Source of the DNA: Syngnathus acus
Lineage: Eukaryota; Chordata; Actinopteri; Syngnathiformes; Syngnathidae
Direction of reading: 5' to 3'
Length of the DNA stretch: 64,000 nt
Assembly (NCBI RefSeq): GCF_901709675.1
Contig: NC_051097.1
Location: 8,784,039 to 8,848,038 of the forward strand
Positions within the stretch are counted from its first letter, which is position 1. Each line of letters begins with the position of its first letter. The notes under the pieces are model-generated. The model saw nothing but the letters and a program-made list of their open reading frames with translations, was not told where the DNA came from and did no database searches. Positions 38,698 through 51,500 of the stretch are shown piece after piece. The position numbers were made by a program, and so were the translations under genes.

Positions 38698-40349
38698 ATC
38701 AGAAACTAAAAAAAAAAATATCAAAAGAAATGTGCCGCGTCTAATTGGGAATCATTTTGGAGATTTTATTCAAAGGGAATCGAAAAGCGTTCATGTTGCA
38801 GTAAAAACTATTCCTGCGGGATTGATGGCCTCTCCTAAGGGATACATACCATCAACGGCTGATATACTACAGTACGTTGCCTTGAATTATTCAGCATTGT
38901 ACCGCGAGGAGAATACACATAAAACACAGAAAAGACGATGCGGCTGCATTCATTTATGCCAACAACAACACACATACTAGCACACAAATGTAAACATTGT
39001 AGCCCGCTAATGAAAAAAAAGAAAAGAAATCACAACAAAAGAGGATCAAAGTCTACAAAGATGTTACCGATTGGCTCTTGTGACAGATTCTATTTATTAT
39101 ATTTGTTTAAAAAAACAAAAAGTCATTGAAGGCGATCTGCATGTAAAATAATTGCAGCGGCTTCTTGAGAATAGTAAACAGAATCTCCATTAGATTTTTT
39201 CCTCAACTTTGCCCTTCGTTAAAATTGCAGGATTTAATAATATGCGTGCGCCTGAGCCCGGAAGGCATCAAATTTCCACATCTCATAGTATATGAATGCT
39301 GAATATTTGACCAAGATTGGCACCCGAACTATTTGTGACATTACAAGTCACGCTTCAAAGATTTGCCTCATTTCCAGGGAAAGTCGGAGCAAGTTTACTC
39401 TGACATCAAGTCATGTTAAAGCATATGTCAAACTTGTTTCAAGCTTCGGTCGACACTGTGAAGCTCAAATATTTAATTATAGAACCTACGTCTTTTTTTT
39501 TTTTACATCAATAAAGCTAACTTTAAATGTAGGGAAAATCTTTGAGGATGCTGCTGGGAGAATATCGCCACCTAATTAAGTACCCGATGGGAGCAGGTTT
39601 AATGGATTTCTTTTCCGGCACTTTGCAGAAATGACTTGGAAACTTTTCTTTGACTTGAAGTTTTTAATGGATTTATGAACACATGTATATTTAGCAGCCG
39701 TGCAGAACGGAAAAACATTTTCAGCATGTGTTTTTTCGGTTGTTGTTGTCTGCCTTACTGTCGCCAAGAAGTAAATACAGGCAACCCACTTTCTCCATTA
39801 TTATCCAAAAAAGTTATGAGATCTAATTATTACTTAATCAATACACTGCTCTAAGTTTTAGCATCTTTAAATAATAAAGGCTAACCTTTTTTTTTTTTTT
39901 TAAAGCTATTCATTTATGAATCCCCCGAGGAAGCCTTTCTATAATATTATATTTTACAGGAAGAATTTTTCTCGAATCTCTCGGGCTGCTTATTCCTTCT
40001 CCAGCTTCCTCCCTAATGTATTACAACCTCCCCATTGAGGATGTAAACTTTTTAAGAGTCTTCACATAAGGGACTCATTACAAGTTGTAAAATTGATCAG
40101 AAATGCTTAGAATGGGGTCACAAAATTCTACACTTGCGACATCAGGAGTAAGAATCCATTACAACAGAATGCTGCAATTAGAGTTGTTGATCCAATACCA
40201 CCCAAAGATGTTCTGTGGGATAGTAAAAGTGTCGTCGACTCGCCATTTTTAATCAGAGCGATCCGTCGGTGCATTTTAATCAAGTCCTGCCCATTTTTTT
40301 CAGCGAAACCAAAAGTTTATTCATTTTATGGAGGTTTCTTCTTGCACAT
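38698..40349. other. Intergenic, no gene seen
   Basis: T-runs near 39491 and 39887 and short frames only. No gene recognised. Confidence 0.5.
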
Positions 40350-40357
40350 GTATAGAC

Positions 40358-40534
40358 CAGTGACAGAGCTAGAGGGGGGGGCTTCAGGGTCATTGCTCCC
40401 CCCCACCAAAAAAAATATGCCATGAATCTTTAACATTTGAAATTTGAAAAAAGAATTTGAAAAGGTTTTGTTTTGTGGATCCACTGAGATATCCTCACCC
40501 CCCCAGGAAAAAAAAAACCCTAGCTCCGCCCCTG
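40358..40534. mobile_element. Short hAT-like non-autonomous element (GGGGCGGAGCTAGG ends)
   Basis: A 177-bp element with ends CAGTGACAGAGCTAGAGG and CCTAGCTCCGCCCCTG, which are inverse to one another with mismatches. Flanking eight-base sites GTATAGAC (40350-40357) and GTATCGAC (40535-40542) differ at one base, fitting an old hAT target duplication. G- and C-runs sit just inside the ends. It has no coding capacity. Partial relatives lie at 2290 and 11728. Confidence 0.8.
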
Positions 40535-40553
40535 GTATCGACTGATTAAGCCA

Positions 40554-40610
40554 TTAATATATAACATATGTTAATTATGGTATATGTTAATTCATGTATA
40601 TGTTAATTAT
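40554..40610. repeat. Short tandem repeat of ATATGTTAATT
   Basis: Three spaced copies of ATATGTTAATT occur within about 55 bp beside the hAT-like element. It is a minor local tandem repeat. Confidence 0.7.
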
Positions 40611-43600
40611 TCACACTGATATCCTCCAATAAAAATTTTTTTCTTCCCCCGACCGGTCTCCCTTTATGCATTCTATCCGTCAAAGTCTTTTAGCTTGCTT
40701 TTCCATTACAGACTCCCAAGACGAATGAGGCTTTTGCTTTGCACTGACCACAGCCACAGTCACTGGCACTGAATGATGCCATACATCATTTACTCAAGGA
40801 AAGGTTCACACGTTTCAAAGATTTCCCCACAGGAGGAAAAAAAAAAAACAAAACATTTCCGTTAGGCATGTCCACTGGCTGTTTGTCTCCCCATTTATTG
40901 GTTTGTCTCAGACTGGTGATCAGCTTTTGGCATCTCCCCCCGCCTGTCTCTTGCTATTTCTCTCGTTTTATTTCTTGGTCTTCTCCTTTCTCCTTTTTTT
41001 ATTTTCAGCTCATTGACAAGTGCAGCAGAGACATAAGGGCTTTTTCTTTCTTTTTTTTTTGCTTGTTCTGTTTTGAGCAATAAGACCCTGAACTGGTCAC
41101 CACGACTTTGACAAATACCAAATATTGTTAAAGAACAAAAAAAAGATGCATCATATTTTTTGCCACATGAACTTGATGGAAAACAGAAGTCATAAGGGAT
41201 CTTGTAAAAAAAAAGTGTCCAATACGTCCTAAAGACTTTTTTGGCGAGAGAACAAATTGGATGGATGACATGGCATCGCCAATCCTCTCACATTTCAAAA
41301 TCACCCTTTTAGTGAGGCCAACAATTAACAACCAATTAAAACTCATTTTACTCCGTTAAAGAACTTGTCTGGTAGCCCTGAGCTGGAAAAAAATAATTTC
41401 GATACACACTCAGATTGCATCATTTTGTTAAATGCGTGTAATTTAATTAGACCGTATTTTAACCCTTGCAATCATTACGGAAGTTCATAAACAAATGAAA
41501 ATAAATGGATTTCAAACAGGACCAGATTTGTTTGATAGGCTCTCCAATCCACATTGATCCGTTACATATTAAGCACAAGACAGTTTTATAGCTGCGGTCG
41601 AGCTCCATCGAACTAATGTAAATGACTACGTCTATAAAGAACTGAAGTAAATGTAAGTCGGAGTGGACGATTGGATTTACCATAAACACACACACAGAGA
41701 GATGATGACCCGGCTGCATAAGTGAAGTAGATCTCGTAAATCCTCACTTTGGACTCTTTTAAAGGCCGTAGTAAATAAACAGTTCTAAAGTCACCAAATT
41801 CCAAATAGGGCTGTAAAAAAATAGATTTGCTAATTGAAACTTTGGTCCTGTTAAGATGCTGAGTAATTTCAATAAATGGATTTGGCTCAGCAAAACAGTC
41901 AAAGTTGATTTGTATGGCTTCTAAATAACGGTGGCAGTTGTAGCAGCAAGGCATTTGTTTTTGTTGGCGCCATTTTGTCCCACCTGTCAATCAAGAGATG
42001 GCTTGGGAAAAAACGATTGAAGGAACTTGTCTCGAAAAAAGAAGCATTGTGGACAACGTCGTCTGCTTAAAAGGCAAAAATATTGGTGTTAGGCTTATAG
42101 TTATGCAAATTGTCAAAAACTTTTTGACGCTAATAAAACTTTGGTTTTAAAAGGTTCACCTTGCTCGCCACCATGACAGCTCATGAATAATTAATGAACA
42201 CGACCACAACAGACAAAATTTAAATAAAATTCAAGTTTTGCCAAAATTCAGAGTGCTCGTTTCTCAGCTATTTTTCTTCTTAGGGCTAAAGTGACATTAG
42301 CAACATTCCATAGATTATTTTCTTGATAAATATTATTATTAGGCCATTATTTCGAGATGTCATTTTTATACCTTTTGTGAAATGGATCCAAATGTTTGTG
42401 TGTGCGATCCAACATGTCAGCATTGTACATGTGTGTCAAATAATTACCTTGGAATGATTATAATCGTGCTAGCCAGACCCATTTGTCACTTACATCCACA
42501 CATTAAAAGTGGCAGTCAGCAGGAGAGACATAAATTATACTCGTAAAAGCCTTGGGCATAAGGGGGCTTGGCCGTGTTGCTTTCGTTCAGGCGCTCGGCT
42601 CCCGCTAACTCCTGATGTATTACGATGCCTTTGAGGGAAACTCGATATCGCTACCAGTCCATGAGAGCCCATAAAGGTGAAATGATCCGTTATTAGCAAA
42701 GCTGTAACAAGGGCCCATTTCTTTCTCATCTAACAATTTTGAGGGCAAACTGAAGTGCACCTGTACAAAATGAACTTTTGTGTGGTGCTTGTAAGAGGTT
42801 GCGTGTGGCATGTGTACAAGAAAGCCTCTGATCTTGAACCCCAGGATTCGGATTTTTCAGGAGAGGTTCACTTGAGTTTAACCGTGAAGTCTTTACACAA
42901 CGATATTTTGGTATCTTCCTCGTGCTGTATTTACACGAGGCCCGACTGTATTATCGTGATTACACATCATACAGTAACAGCCTTTTAATGGGATGGTAAT
43001 AGTTTGCAAAGCCTGCCTTATTGATGAGCAACTGCAACCGTACGACTTCGGGGCGACAGGCGACTCACTTAGCAGAGTATATTATGATACAGTATGTCAT
43101 TTGTCCTGGTTATAGCTGTGGGCAAACTGTTGCTGTGCATTTGAATAAGGCAGGCAGTCTTTGAGTCTCTTCGCATCTTGTTTTCACACGACTTTTTTTT
43201 TTTAAGAAAGCACGAGCTGAGCTAATAAATAATAGAAGGGGAGATAAAAGAGTTACATTGTTCATTTTTGACAGTGGAGGATTCACAGCTTTATTCTATA
43301 ACCTTGAATTGGCATGATGTGTTTCCTCACTGAATGAGACAGTAAATGGTGTGCGTTTATTCAGTTTTTGTATTTTGTAATTTCTGAATTTGTTTTATGC
43401 TTATTTCTCACTCGCGCATTTTCCTCATATATGAAAAGGAACATTTATACATACACGCTTAATAGTTGTTTCTGAGGAATCGTACCACACAATTTACAAA
43501 TGTATGTATTTAAAAATACAAATGCTATAATTATTTTGCATTTCATGGCATTCAAAGGCACCCAATTGCTTCACTGTCCCGAATCAAATTCTGAACAAAA

Positions 43601-43930
43601 GCTACATTTAGTACTGTTTCAATATTATTTCATAAACCTTATTATTTTAGCAAAATTCTGTATTCAGATAACCAAATTTATTCATGAGAAACCAACTTGT
43701 TGATTTTATTTTTGACATTGTGTCCAAAAAGCTGTGAAAATATTTTTTACAAACTATATAATATGATCAAATCATAAATTTGTTTACACTGTATTGGTTT
43801 TCTTTTATATTTAACCTTTATTTGTTTTTTTATACACGTTTTAACGTCCGGGGTGTGTTTTGTAAACGTGAAGTTGTTGCTATCTTCTATATCAATAAAG
43901 ATTGTTGAAAAAAAAAACCCACTACGTTTC
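40611..43930. other. Intergenic upstream of sfswap
   Basis: No coding exon was found. The base composition stays AT-rich up to about 43900. An ATCAATAAAGATT just upstream of the sfswap promoter motif could be chance. Confidence 0.5.
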
Positions 43931-43942
43931 AAGATGGCGACC
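43931..43942 (+). promoter_or_regulatory. sfswap: YY1-type core promoter motif (AAGATGGCGACC)
   Basis: AAGATGGCG is the known YY1 binding core. In vertebrate TATA-less promoters it often sits just downstream of the start site of housekeeping and RNA-processing genes. It lies about 150 bp before the sfswap ATG, in the right orientation. The start site itself is inferred to lie close by. Confidence 0.6.
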
Positions 43943-43954
43943 AACTGCACCTAG
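43934..43954 (+). other. sfswap: Short upstream ORF of six codons in the sfswap leader
   Basis: ATG GCG ACC AAC TGC ACC TAG lies about 135 bp before the main ATG. Its ATG is part of the YY1 motif. It would be translated only if transcription starts upstream of it. Confidence 0.35.
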
Positions 43955-44088
43955 CATTTTTAGCCGTGCTATCTGAACCACATATTAGCTTGATATCTGC
44001 GAGTATTTTGTTTTCTTTTTAAGTTCTATTTCGATACGCACATTAGCGTTGGGGTTTTTTTTATTTATTTTTTTACATCGATTCGGAA

Positions 44089-45534
44089 ATGTATCGTCGC
44101 GGGACGTCAAAGAAGGATCCAAACAACAAACCGGCGACGGATGCGAGTGACAGTGAAAAATACGCCGACCTTTTGGTGTTCGGCTACGCCTGTAAAGTGT
44201 TCCGAGACGACGAAAGGGCTCTTTACCACGAACATGGAAAACATCTTATCCCATGGATGGGGGACAAGCGCATCATGATTGATAGGTCGGTTGAACACTT
44301 TCACCGAAACCCTATGCTAACCATCTAGCCTATCCGTTAGCCTGTTTCAAAGTTGACGGAACTGGTTGGAGTTAGTTTTGCAGAAGCCCGAGTGGGATGC
44401 CTGAAACTGTTGAGAATGTTTACTCCATGTGTAATGGGACGTTGAAAACAAGGAAAACGACATTTCCAGAGTAACATTTTGATGTGTAAAAATCCCGCAT
44501 TTGTTTTTTTCTAGCTTACAAACGTCACGACATTTTCAATCGCTAGCCGTTAATGCATTTCTTATTTGTTAACGTCACCCAAACAAAGAGATCAAACTTT
44601 TAGTAATCTCATGCATTACGATCATTTGGCCTTTGCATTTGGCATGTTGGAATTGGAATTCCTCTGGAAATGTTCACTTCTAACTGACTATGATGTAGTG
44701 AAAACTGTGATTGTTTTCATTTGTTTGTTCTTTTCCCAATTAAATTCTGCCTAAAATACCTCTCAGTGAGCATGTCCTACCTCCAAGGCAACACACGCTA
44801 ACCTTTCTTTTGAATCACCTTGACCTGCAGTGGCCCAAGTTGTTTCATCTTGTACAGCCTTTTGTATGTATGTCTTAAATCAACATAACCCAGTTCTTTC
44901 CCCAGCAAGGTAGGCAAAAAGGGGTCCCGACAAACCCCGAATGCCAACCTCAGCACCCCCGTTTCTTTGTCTTCCCTGAAGAAACTGCAACGATGGAGTA
45001 GAGGGACGAACCCAGGAAAATGTCGTCCGTTTGCGTTCTAACGGATAGGTATTTATGTACCCGGGTTTGTGTGAATGTAACTCTCTTTACAGATGTAAAA
45101 GTATTGATGAGTGTTACAGGGGGTGGAAACCCTGTAAGGTAAGGGGTTGCTTTAATTGCTTTGATTTCGATGTAGGGTCCTTGGTTTTTTTCATTTTATT
45201 GTTAGCCTTCAGACAAGATCCTAACATTCTCCAAGCGCATTCAGACCGCCAGAATATTTCTTAACTAGCTAGGGGTGTTATAAACCACCCGCCCCTGGTA
45301 AGTAGGCAATTAATGTAGATAAGCGGGTTTGTCAATTTCTTCCTGGCTAATGCGTCTTTTCATTCAACAGATACGATGGGCGCGGTCACTTACATGACCT
45401 TTCAGAGTACGACAGTGGGTCGTGGAACACATCCTACCAGCTGTCGGAGGAAGAAGCCAGAATCGAGGCGCTCTGCGACGAAGAACGGTATCTGGCTTTT
45501 CGTACCGACCTGCTGGAGGAAGAGGCGAGACAAG
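44089..45534 (+). other. sfswap: sfswap exons 1-2: N-terminal DRY/EERY regulatory domain
   Basis: Residues about 23-120. The region holds [15 protein letters not shown], then DRYDGRGHL across the exon 1/2 junction (DRYD at 65-68), and CDEERYLAF in exon 2 (DEERY at 102-106). These two motifs name the SWAP N-terminal domain family. Exon 2 ends in an acidic helix (LLEEEARQ). Confidence 0.93.
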
Positions 45535-48500
45535 GTAAGCGTGGCTACATCGAGCGAGCGACTCCATTTTTCGTTCGAGCTTGTGGGATGAACGATTAAT
45601 GGTTTCGCGATCGAACTCGCCATCACTTTGCTCCGAGGCCCTTTCTACAGGAACCGCGTTTGACTGCTGGAATACTCTCATCTGATTCATTTGACATTGT
45701 CACGGAATGGCGTATTTCGATGACAAAGCACCCTCCTGGAAGACATCCTGACTCTCTTAATGAAATTAATAAGCCACCATATTGAGTGAAATATGGTGGC
45801 TTATCCCCAAACGGACAGGACAGAATGACTTTGCTCACGATTGATGCCAGCCACGCTCATCGATACGTTTTCATCTCTTAAGACTGTCTTGCCCTTGAGT
45901 TTGGGACTTTGACTCCCATTTATTCCGGTTAATACCCAGCTGTCCCACTAAAGAGCGTTGGAGATACTTTTAGTGGGAATTTTGTCCTTTAATGAAATGA
46001 TTTCATTTGGAAAAAAAGCAACTTTCAGGTCAAACCGCTTATGCCTCTTCAGTTTTTACTTCTCTTTTCTTCGCAAAATAATATTATTCTGGACTATTTG
46101 TCAGTGTGAAGTGTCAATAATTGGAATATAACGTCACATGTTGCTTGACTTTTTTTGTTTTTGTTTTGTTCCCCCCGCAGAGGAGGAGTACAAACGTCTG
46201 AGCGAGGCACTCGCCGACGAAGGCACCTACAACGCCGTGGCCTTCAAGTACACCGCCGAATACTACGACCCTTCCCAGCCGACCGAGGAAGAGGACGCAA
46301 ACAAGCGCGCCGGTGAGAAATCGGGAGGAACCTGTGCCGATTGTCGCGCTCACACATGGATGGAGAGAAAAATAGGCGCACACTTTTAATGACATTCATT
46401 AAATTGTCATCACCAGTAATTGCAGGTTGGCGTCTGAAGGTTAATACCTGTATAATTAACAGTCATCTGTCAAAACATGTCATATGGTGTTTGCGTTGCG
46501 TAATTCTCACCCCAATTTATTCCAAACATCGGTCACTGCACTGGAGTTGTCGCTCCTCTTGCCGCTAAAAACATGGCCACCAAAACAGATGCTGGTTAAA
46601 CGAGCAAGCGTTTGACTTCCAATAAACGCCCTGCTGTGCAATGAAATAAATGGATATTAAATAGTAGATGGTAGTAAATAGTCTTGTAACATTTGTGGTT
46701 ATATGTCGTATAAAATTCATGATGCAACTTAACATTATTGCAACTTTCGACTGATTACATTGGAGTCACCTACTGAGCATACGCATAATCACAGTCCCGA
46801 CAGAAAACAAAGCGAGAACTTCTAATACAGTTTTTAATACAATATGTGACACTCAAATTTTGCACATTTTCCCAACACATAGTCGAAGCAGAGCCCGAAG
46901 AGAATGAAGAACCATTTGTTGCTCCCCAAGGACTCGAGATCCCACCTGACGTCGAACTGGTGAGTATAAAAGATCAATTTACAATGAACAGTCTAATAAT
47001 AATAATTCAAATGATTATTTTGTTTGTCATTGTACTCGGCCCTTGTATTTTGCAAATGCACAACTTTGTAATTGGAGCGTGTGGGGTCCACTGAGGTCCT
47101 AAAAATAATAGCAGCCCTGAGCTCCATAATCGATTAGCGTTGTTTGACCCTGGCATCTTTTTGGCCGCAGTCTTTAATCGTATTTGATAGCTTTGGTTTC
47201 ATTGAGATTAGCGTCCGCTCAGACATTTCTGCACGTCTATGTGCTCTCTAGGTAATGACAAAGATTAATCATTGAAAGCGCACACGGGGAACAATAATGA
47301 ATTAATGATCGAGCATTTCTTGTTCGGCTGATTTCCACCCCGTGTGAGTTGAGAATTTATATGACGGCAACGCGTGTCGGAGCGCTTGCATGCAAATGCC
47401 TCGGTGATGAAATAGCTTGTGTCCTTGCGATTAAGTCTTGTTGACCTTTTTTTTTGTGTATTTGTTTTCCCTAGCCAGCCACCATCAAAACTCATAACAT
47501 CATCGAGCGGACGGCCACCTTTGTAAGTCAGCAGGGCGCTCAGTTTGAGATTGTGCTGAAAGCCAAGCAATCCGGCAACTCCCAGTTCGACTTTCTCCGC
47601 TTTGACCACTACTTGAACCCGTATTACAAACACATCTTGAAGGCCATGAAGGAAGGTCGCTACAACGCGGCCTCCAATAACAAACAAGAGCAGTCCGAAG
47701 GTGAGAGATACTCTGCCACCCGGCAACACACCTCAAACGTTTGGCTGAACGCCCGTGTGGATTTTCTTTGCCTGCTCTTGATGCAGAAAACGATTCTGAC
47801 GATTCCGACGACGACGGGGACGGCAACTACCTTCACCCCAGTTTGTTTGCGCCTAAGAAATGCTCACGGCTGGAGGAGCTGGTGAAGGTAAATTACTTCG
47901 GTGAAGTTTCTTGATGGAAGAGTCAAATGAGAATTATGTAACTGTAGTGATGCAACCTTTTTTTTTTTTTTCCGCAGCCTCTTCATGTGATGGACCCTGA
48001 CCATCCCCTTGCCGCGTTGGTGCGTAAAGCGAGAGAGGAAAGAAACGGCTTGGCGGCACTACAAACGGTTGCAGAGGAAGCGCCCGATCCCGCCGCGCCC
48101 GCCGCAGCGACGCAGTACGCAGCGGACCGTGAGTGAAGCAATGCAACGAAAAGTTTTTCCCCATATTGTCGCCGAATAAAATACTCGAGCGAGTACCAAC
48201 AGCGGCTTTGTGACAAATCGCATTTTACGTCGGTGACAGTATTTATGAGCATTCACATGCCCGGGTAATTTTGAGAAAAAAGTCGTAATTTACCGCTTTG
48301 TAAGCCGAGAATGTCTTCCATTTTACCACACCGCCGGAATCCCTTTTAGCCTTTTTGTTCCTCACCATAAAAGTCTTCATCTCACATTTTTTTTGTAATG
48401 ACGGCTCGTGGTGTCGCTTTTTTTTTTCCCCCATTTTCTGATTAGAGAAAATTGGATTTGCCGTGAAAGTTAACTAGTTCAGTGACTAATGCGTTCATAT

Positions 48501-51500
48501 CGCCGTGCCCTCGTTAACGCCGACCGTAAATTTCTTTCTCCTGCTCCTCATTCTCGCCTGCTTCAGGTAAACAAGCGTGATGAGGCCCATTTTGCAGTAA
48601 CTTACTTTTGTTTTGGTATATAAATTAGTTCTTGTAACTACACATCATTGCGCAAGTATTAAAAAAAATAAATAAACATGCCGCCGAACAATAAAGCGCC
48701 AGGAACAAAGCGAGGCTCGGCGGCAGTGAAAATATCACGGCTTCATAATGAACACCTCGGCTTTGCTTTACTTGCGAGGGCTGAACACAAGCAGCGTACT
48801 GATGTGTTGTTCTCAGGAGAGCAATTTGAATGCAGCTGCTCACTCGACTACGCTCGGCCACATGCTCTCTCTCTGCTGTCTACCGAACAATCGTAAATCT
48901 TAAGATGCCACTGAAGCTTGATTCTTATTTTGGGCTCCATGATAAAACTGGTATTTGGATGACACAATTTGACTCTGTCCTCCTCCTGTTTCCAGCAAAC
49001 GCTTCTGCTGTGTACTACGGCTATTACATGCTTCCCGATGGAACATACTGCGTAGCCCCGCCTCCCCCAGGAGTCGACGCCAGCGCCTACTACAGCAGCG
49101 TAACCTCATCCGGGATGACTCCCACGACCGCTTCCGGAGCATTCCCGCATCCGGCTATCTCGGAAAACATCGGCGCGGCGTCGCAAGCTTCTCAGGTCAC
49201 CGCGTCTGCTGCTCCTGTTAGCATTCCGGGAATCAGGTAGCGCACGATTGACTGCGTTGAGAACACGCCAATCTTGTTATAATGAATCGCGACACTTGCC
49301 GCGATTTATAGACGTGTCATTGAGTCAGGAGACTCGTAAAAGGACGCAGGCCACTAATAGGTTTAACTTGTCGAACCATTTTGGCTTCACCTGAAAGCAA
49401 TTTCAAGGCTGAAGCTCCAGTTGTCACGGCGGCAGCGGCGCCCGCTATAATCCCCCCACCGGTGGACATCCAGGCCGTCATAGACAAGCTGGCGGAGTAC
49501 GTCGTCAGGAACGGGCTCAAATTCGAAGCCAGCGTCCGTGCCAAGAATGATCCGCGGTGAGTCTCGCAAGTGAACATGGTGGCACTTTTCTCTTTTCATT
49601 ACGTAAAAGCACTTCAAGACCACGCCATTGTCAGACGGGCTTGTGTTCTTCTATATAGGTTTGACTTTCTGCAGTCTTGGCACCAGTACAACCCCTATTA
49701 CGAGTACAAGAAGAATTACTTCATGCAGAAAGAAGGGAAAAGCTTGTCAGAGGTATTCCAAGTTTTGGTATGCAACCGCTTGCCTTTGCTGTATGGATTT
49801 GCCTGGAAGTCCCTTTTCAACTTTTTCAACCAACTGCGTCAAGCATTCCTGGCCTCGCACAGATGCCGAAGAGAGCGGCCAATCTCTCACCAGCATTAAA
49901 AGTCCAAGTAGCCCTCCTACAATCAACAAGACCGTGCCCCCCCTTCCCCTCCAACTTACTTGTCCGACAACCGCACGTACACACTCAACCTCTCGGAGGC
50001 TGCCACAGGCAATTATTATGCGGCCCAAACGTCGTACTGAATGCTGAGTCATGCTTTGGACTACCCTGCAACCATGACACTCACCGCGCTGGAGGCAATT
50101 TCTCTCAAGCACTCGGGATCTTTAATTCATTTCTTTTGCTCGACATACTGTAAATGGTGTTTGTGGGAGAATCGCTGTGACTCATACTAGTACAAAAAGA
50201 GCAAAGTTTTTTTTCTCTCCATAGTTTCAGATTCAATACTGCCCCCCCCCCCTGTACTGTTTATAGTATTTCCCGTAGTCACATAGTCACTGTTACTGTA
50301 ATAAAATCGAATACCCATCACATATGGAAATTCCAAATCAATTTTGTAACTGCAACCATTGTCCATTTTTCAGATGGCTGAAGGTGGGAGCCTCCATTTG
50401 GACGAGTCTTCCAGCGATTCCAAAATGAACAAAGGTATTTGTCATTTCCCTTTAAGCATTGGGTGAATAGGCTTGTGCTTATTGGATTTTTTTATTTTTT
50501 TATTTCCATAAATCGGCGGGTGCTTGGTATACTATACACAGTTATTTCTCGCTAGTCGGCTGAAAATATCCCGAGTCTGCCAAAGCTTGATGTGTGTTTG
50601 CAAATGACGGTAGTAATTCACAAAGGCTATCAACAGGCCACATTGCAGGCCAGCAAGTATGAATATCTGCACTGTTGGTAATAACACAAAGAGAATGACC
50701 AACCCGACACAGCAAGCATTAAGTTTCTTCCCTGTGTGAATCCAAAATACTGCTTCACTCGCGTTTCTTTGCTGTTCCAGCTTCTTTTGCACCAATTTGT
50801 TTTGCCATCAAGCCAAAGGAAAATGAAATGCTGTCACTGGAGAAAAACCGAGTGCGGCTGGATGACGACTCGGATGAGGACAAGGTGGGTGGATTTTTTT
50901 TTTTTCCCTCCCTGCGTTTGATAGAAATGTTACACTTCATGCCGTGTGATTTGAAGTCGTTTACCTTAACAAATAAACGTGTGTTCACAGTTGCTCGAAG
51001 GGGAGCGGATCCAAGAAGTGGTCGGTGTTAGCGCCGAACCGGTTGAAAAAGAGCCTCCGCCAGTCAGCGCACCGGAGGAGAAGAGGTGTCTCAGTTTGCA
51101 ACAAATGGAGGCAAAACAAGGTAACATCAAAAAGAAACTCTTTCAAATGGGTTGATTTCATTTTGCCGTCATGAATTCTCTAAAGGCATTCTGAACTGTT
51201 GACCATTTAACATCTAGGCACGAAATGCTTGGGCTATCAGCCTGAGAATAATTTGACTGTCTCTGAAGACAGTGTACATATTTAAACAGGCTGTTTTTAG
51301 AATTTATTAGATAACGAGGGGCAGAGCGAGGGAGTAATAACTTGCCCTAGATCATAACGACGCCTACTAACGAGAGACTGGAAAGACAAACGCGCAGCCC
51401 ATTCGGACAAATGTCTGCTACGTTTTCTGCATCGAGGGAGCCGACTGGACCGCTTAAGGTTCAGTGGACAAGTCTCAAAAAAGTGAAACGAGAGAGAGAG

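Noticed and set aside
49570-50153. Overlapping 109-158 codon frames across sfswap exon 10 and intron 10
   Set aside because: The protein-like part is the SURP2 exon (49659-49752). The continuation past the GAG|gtattc donor has no family resemblance, and exon 11 joins in phase 0.
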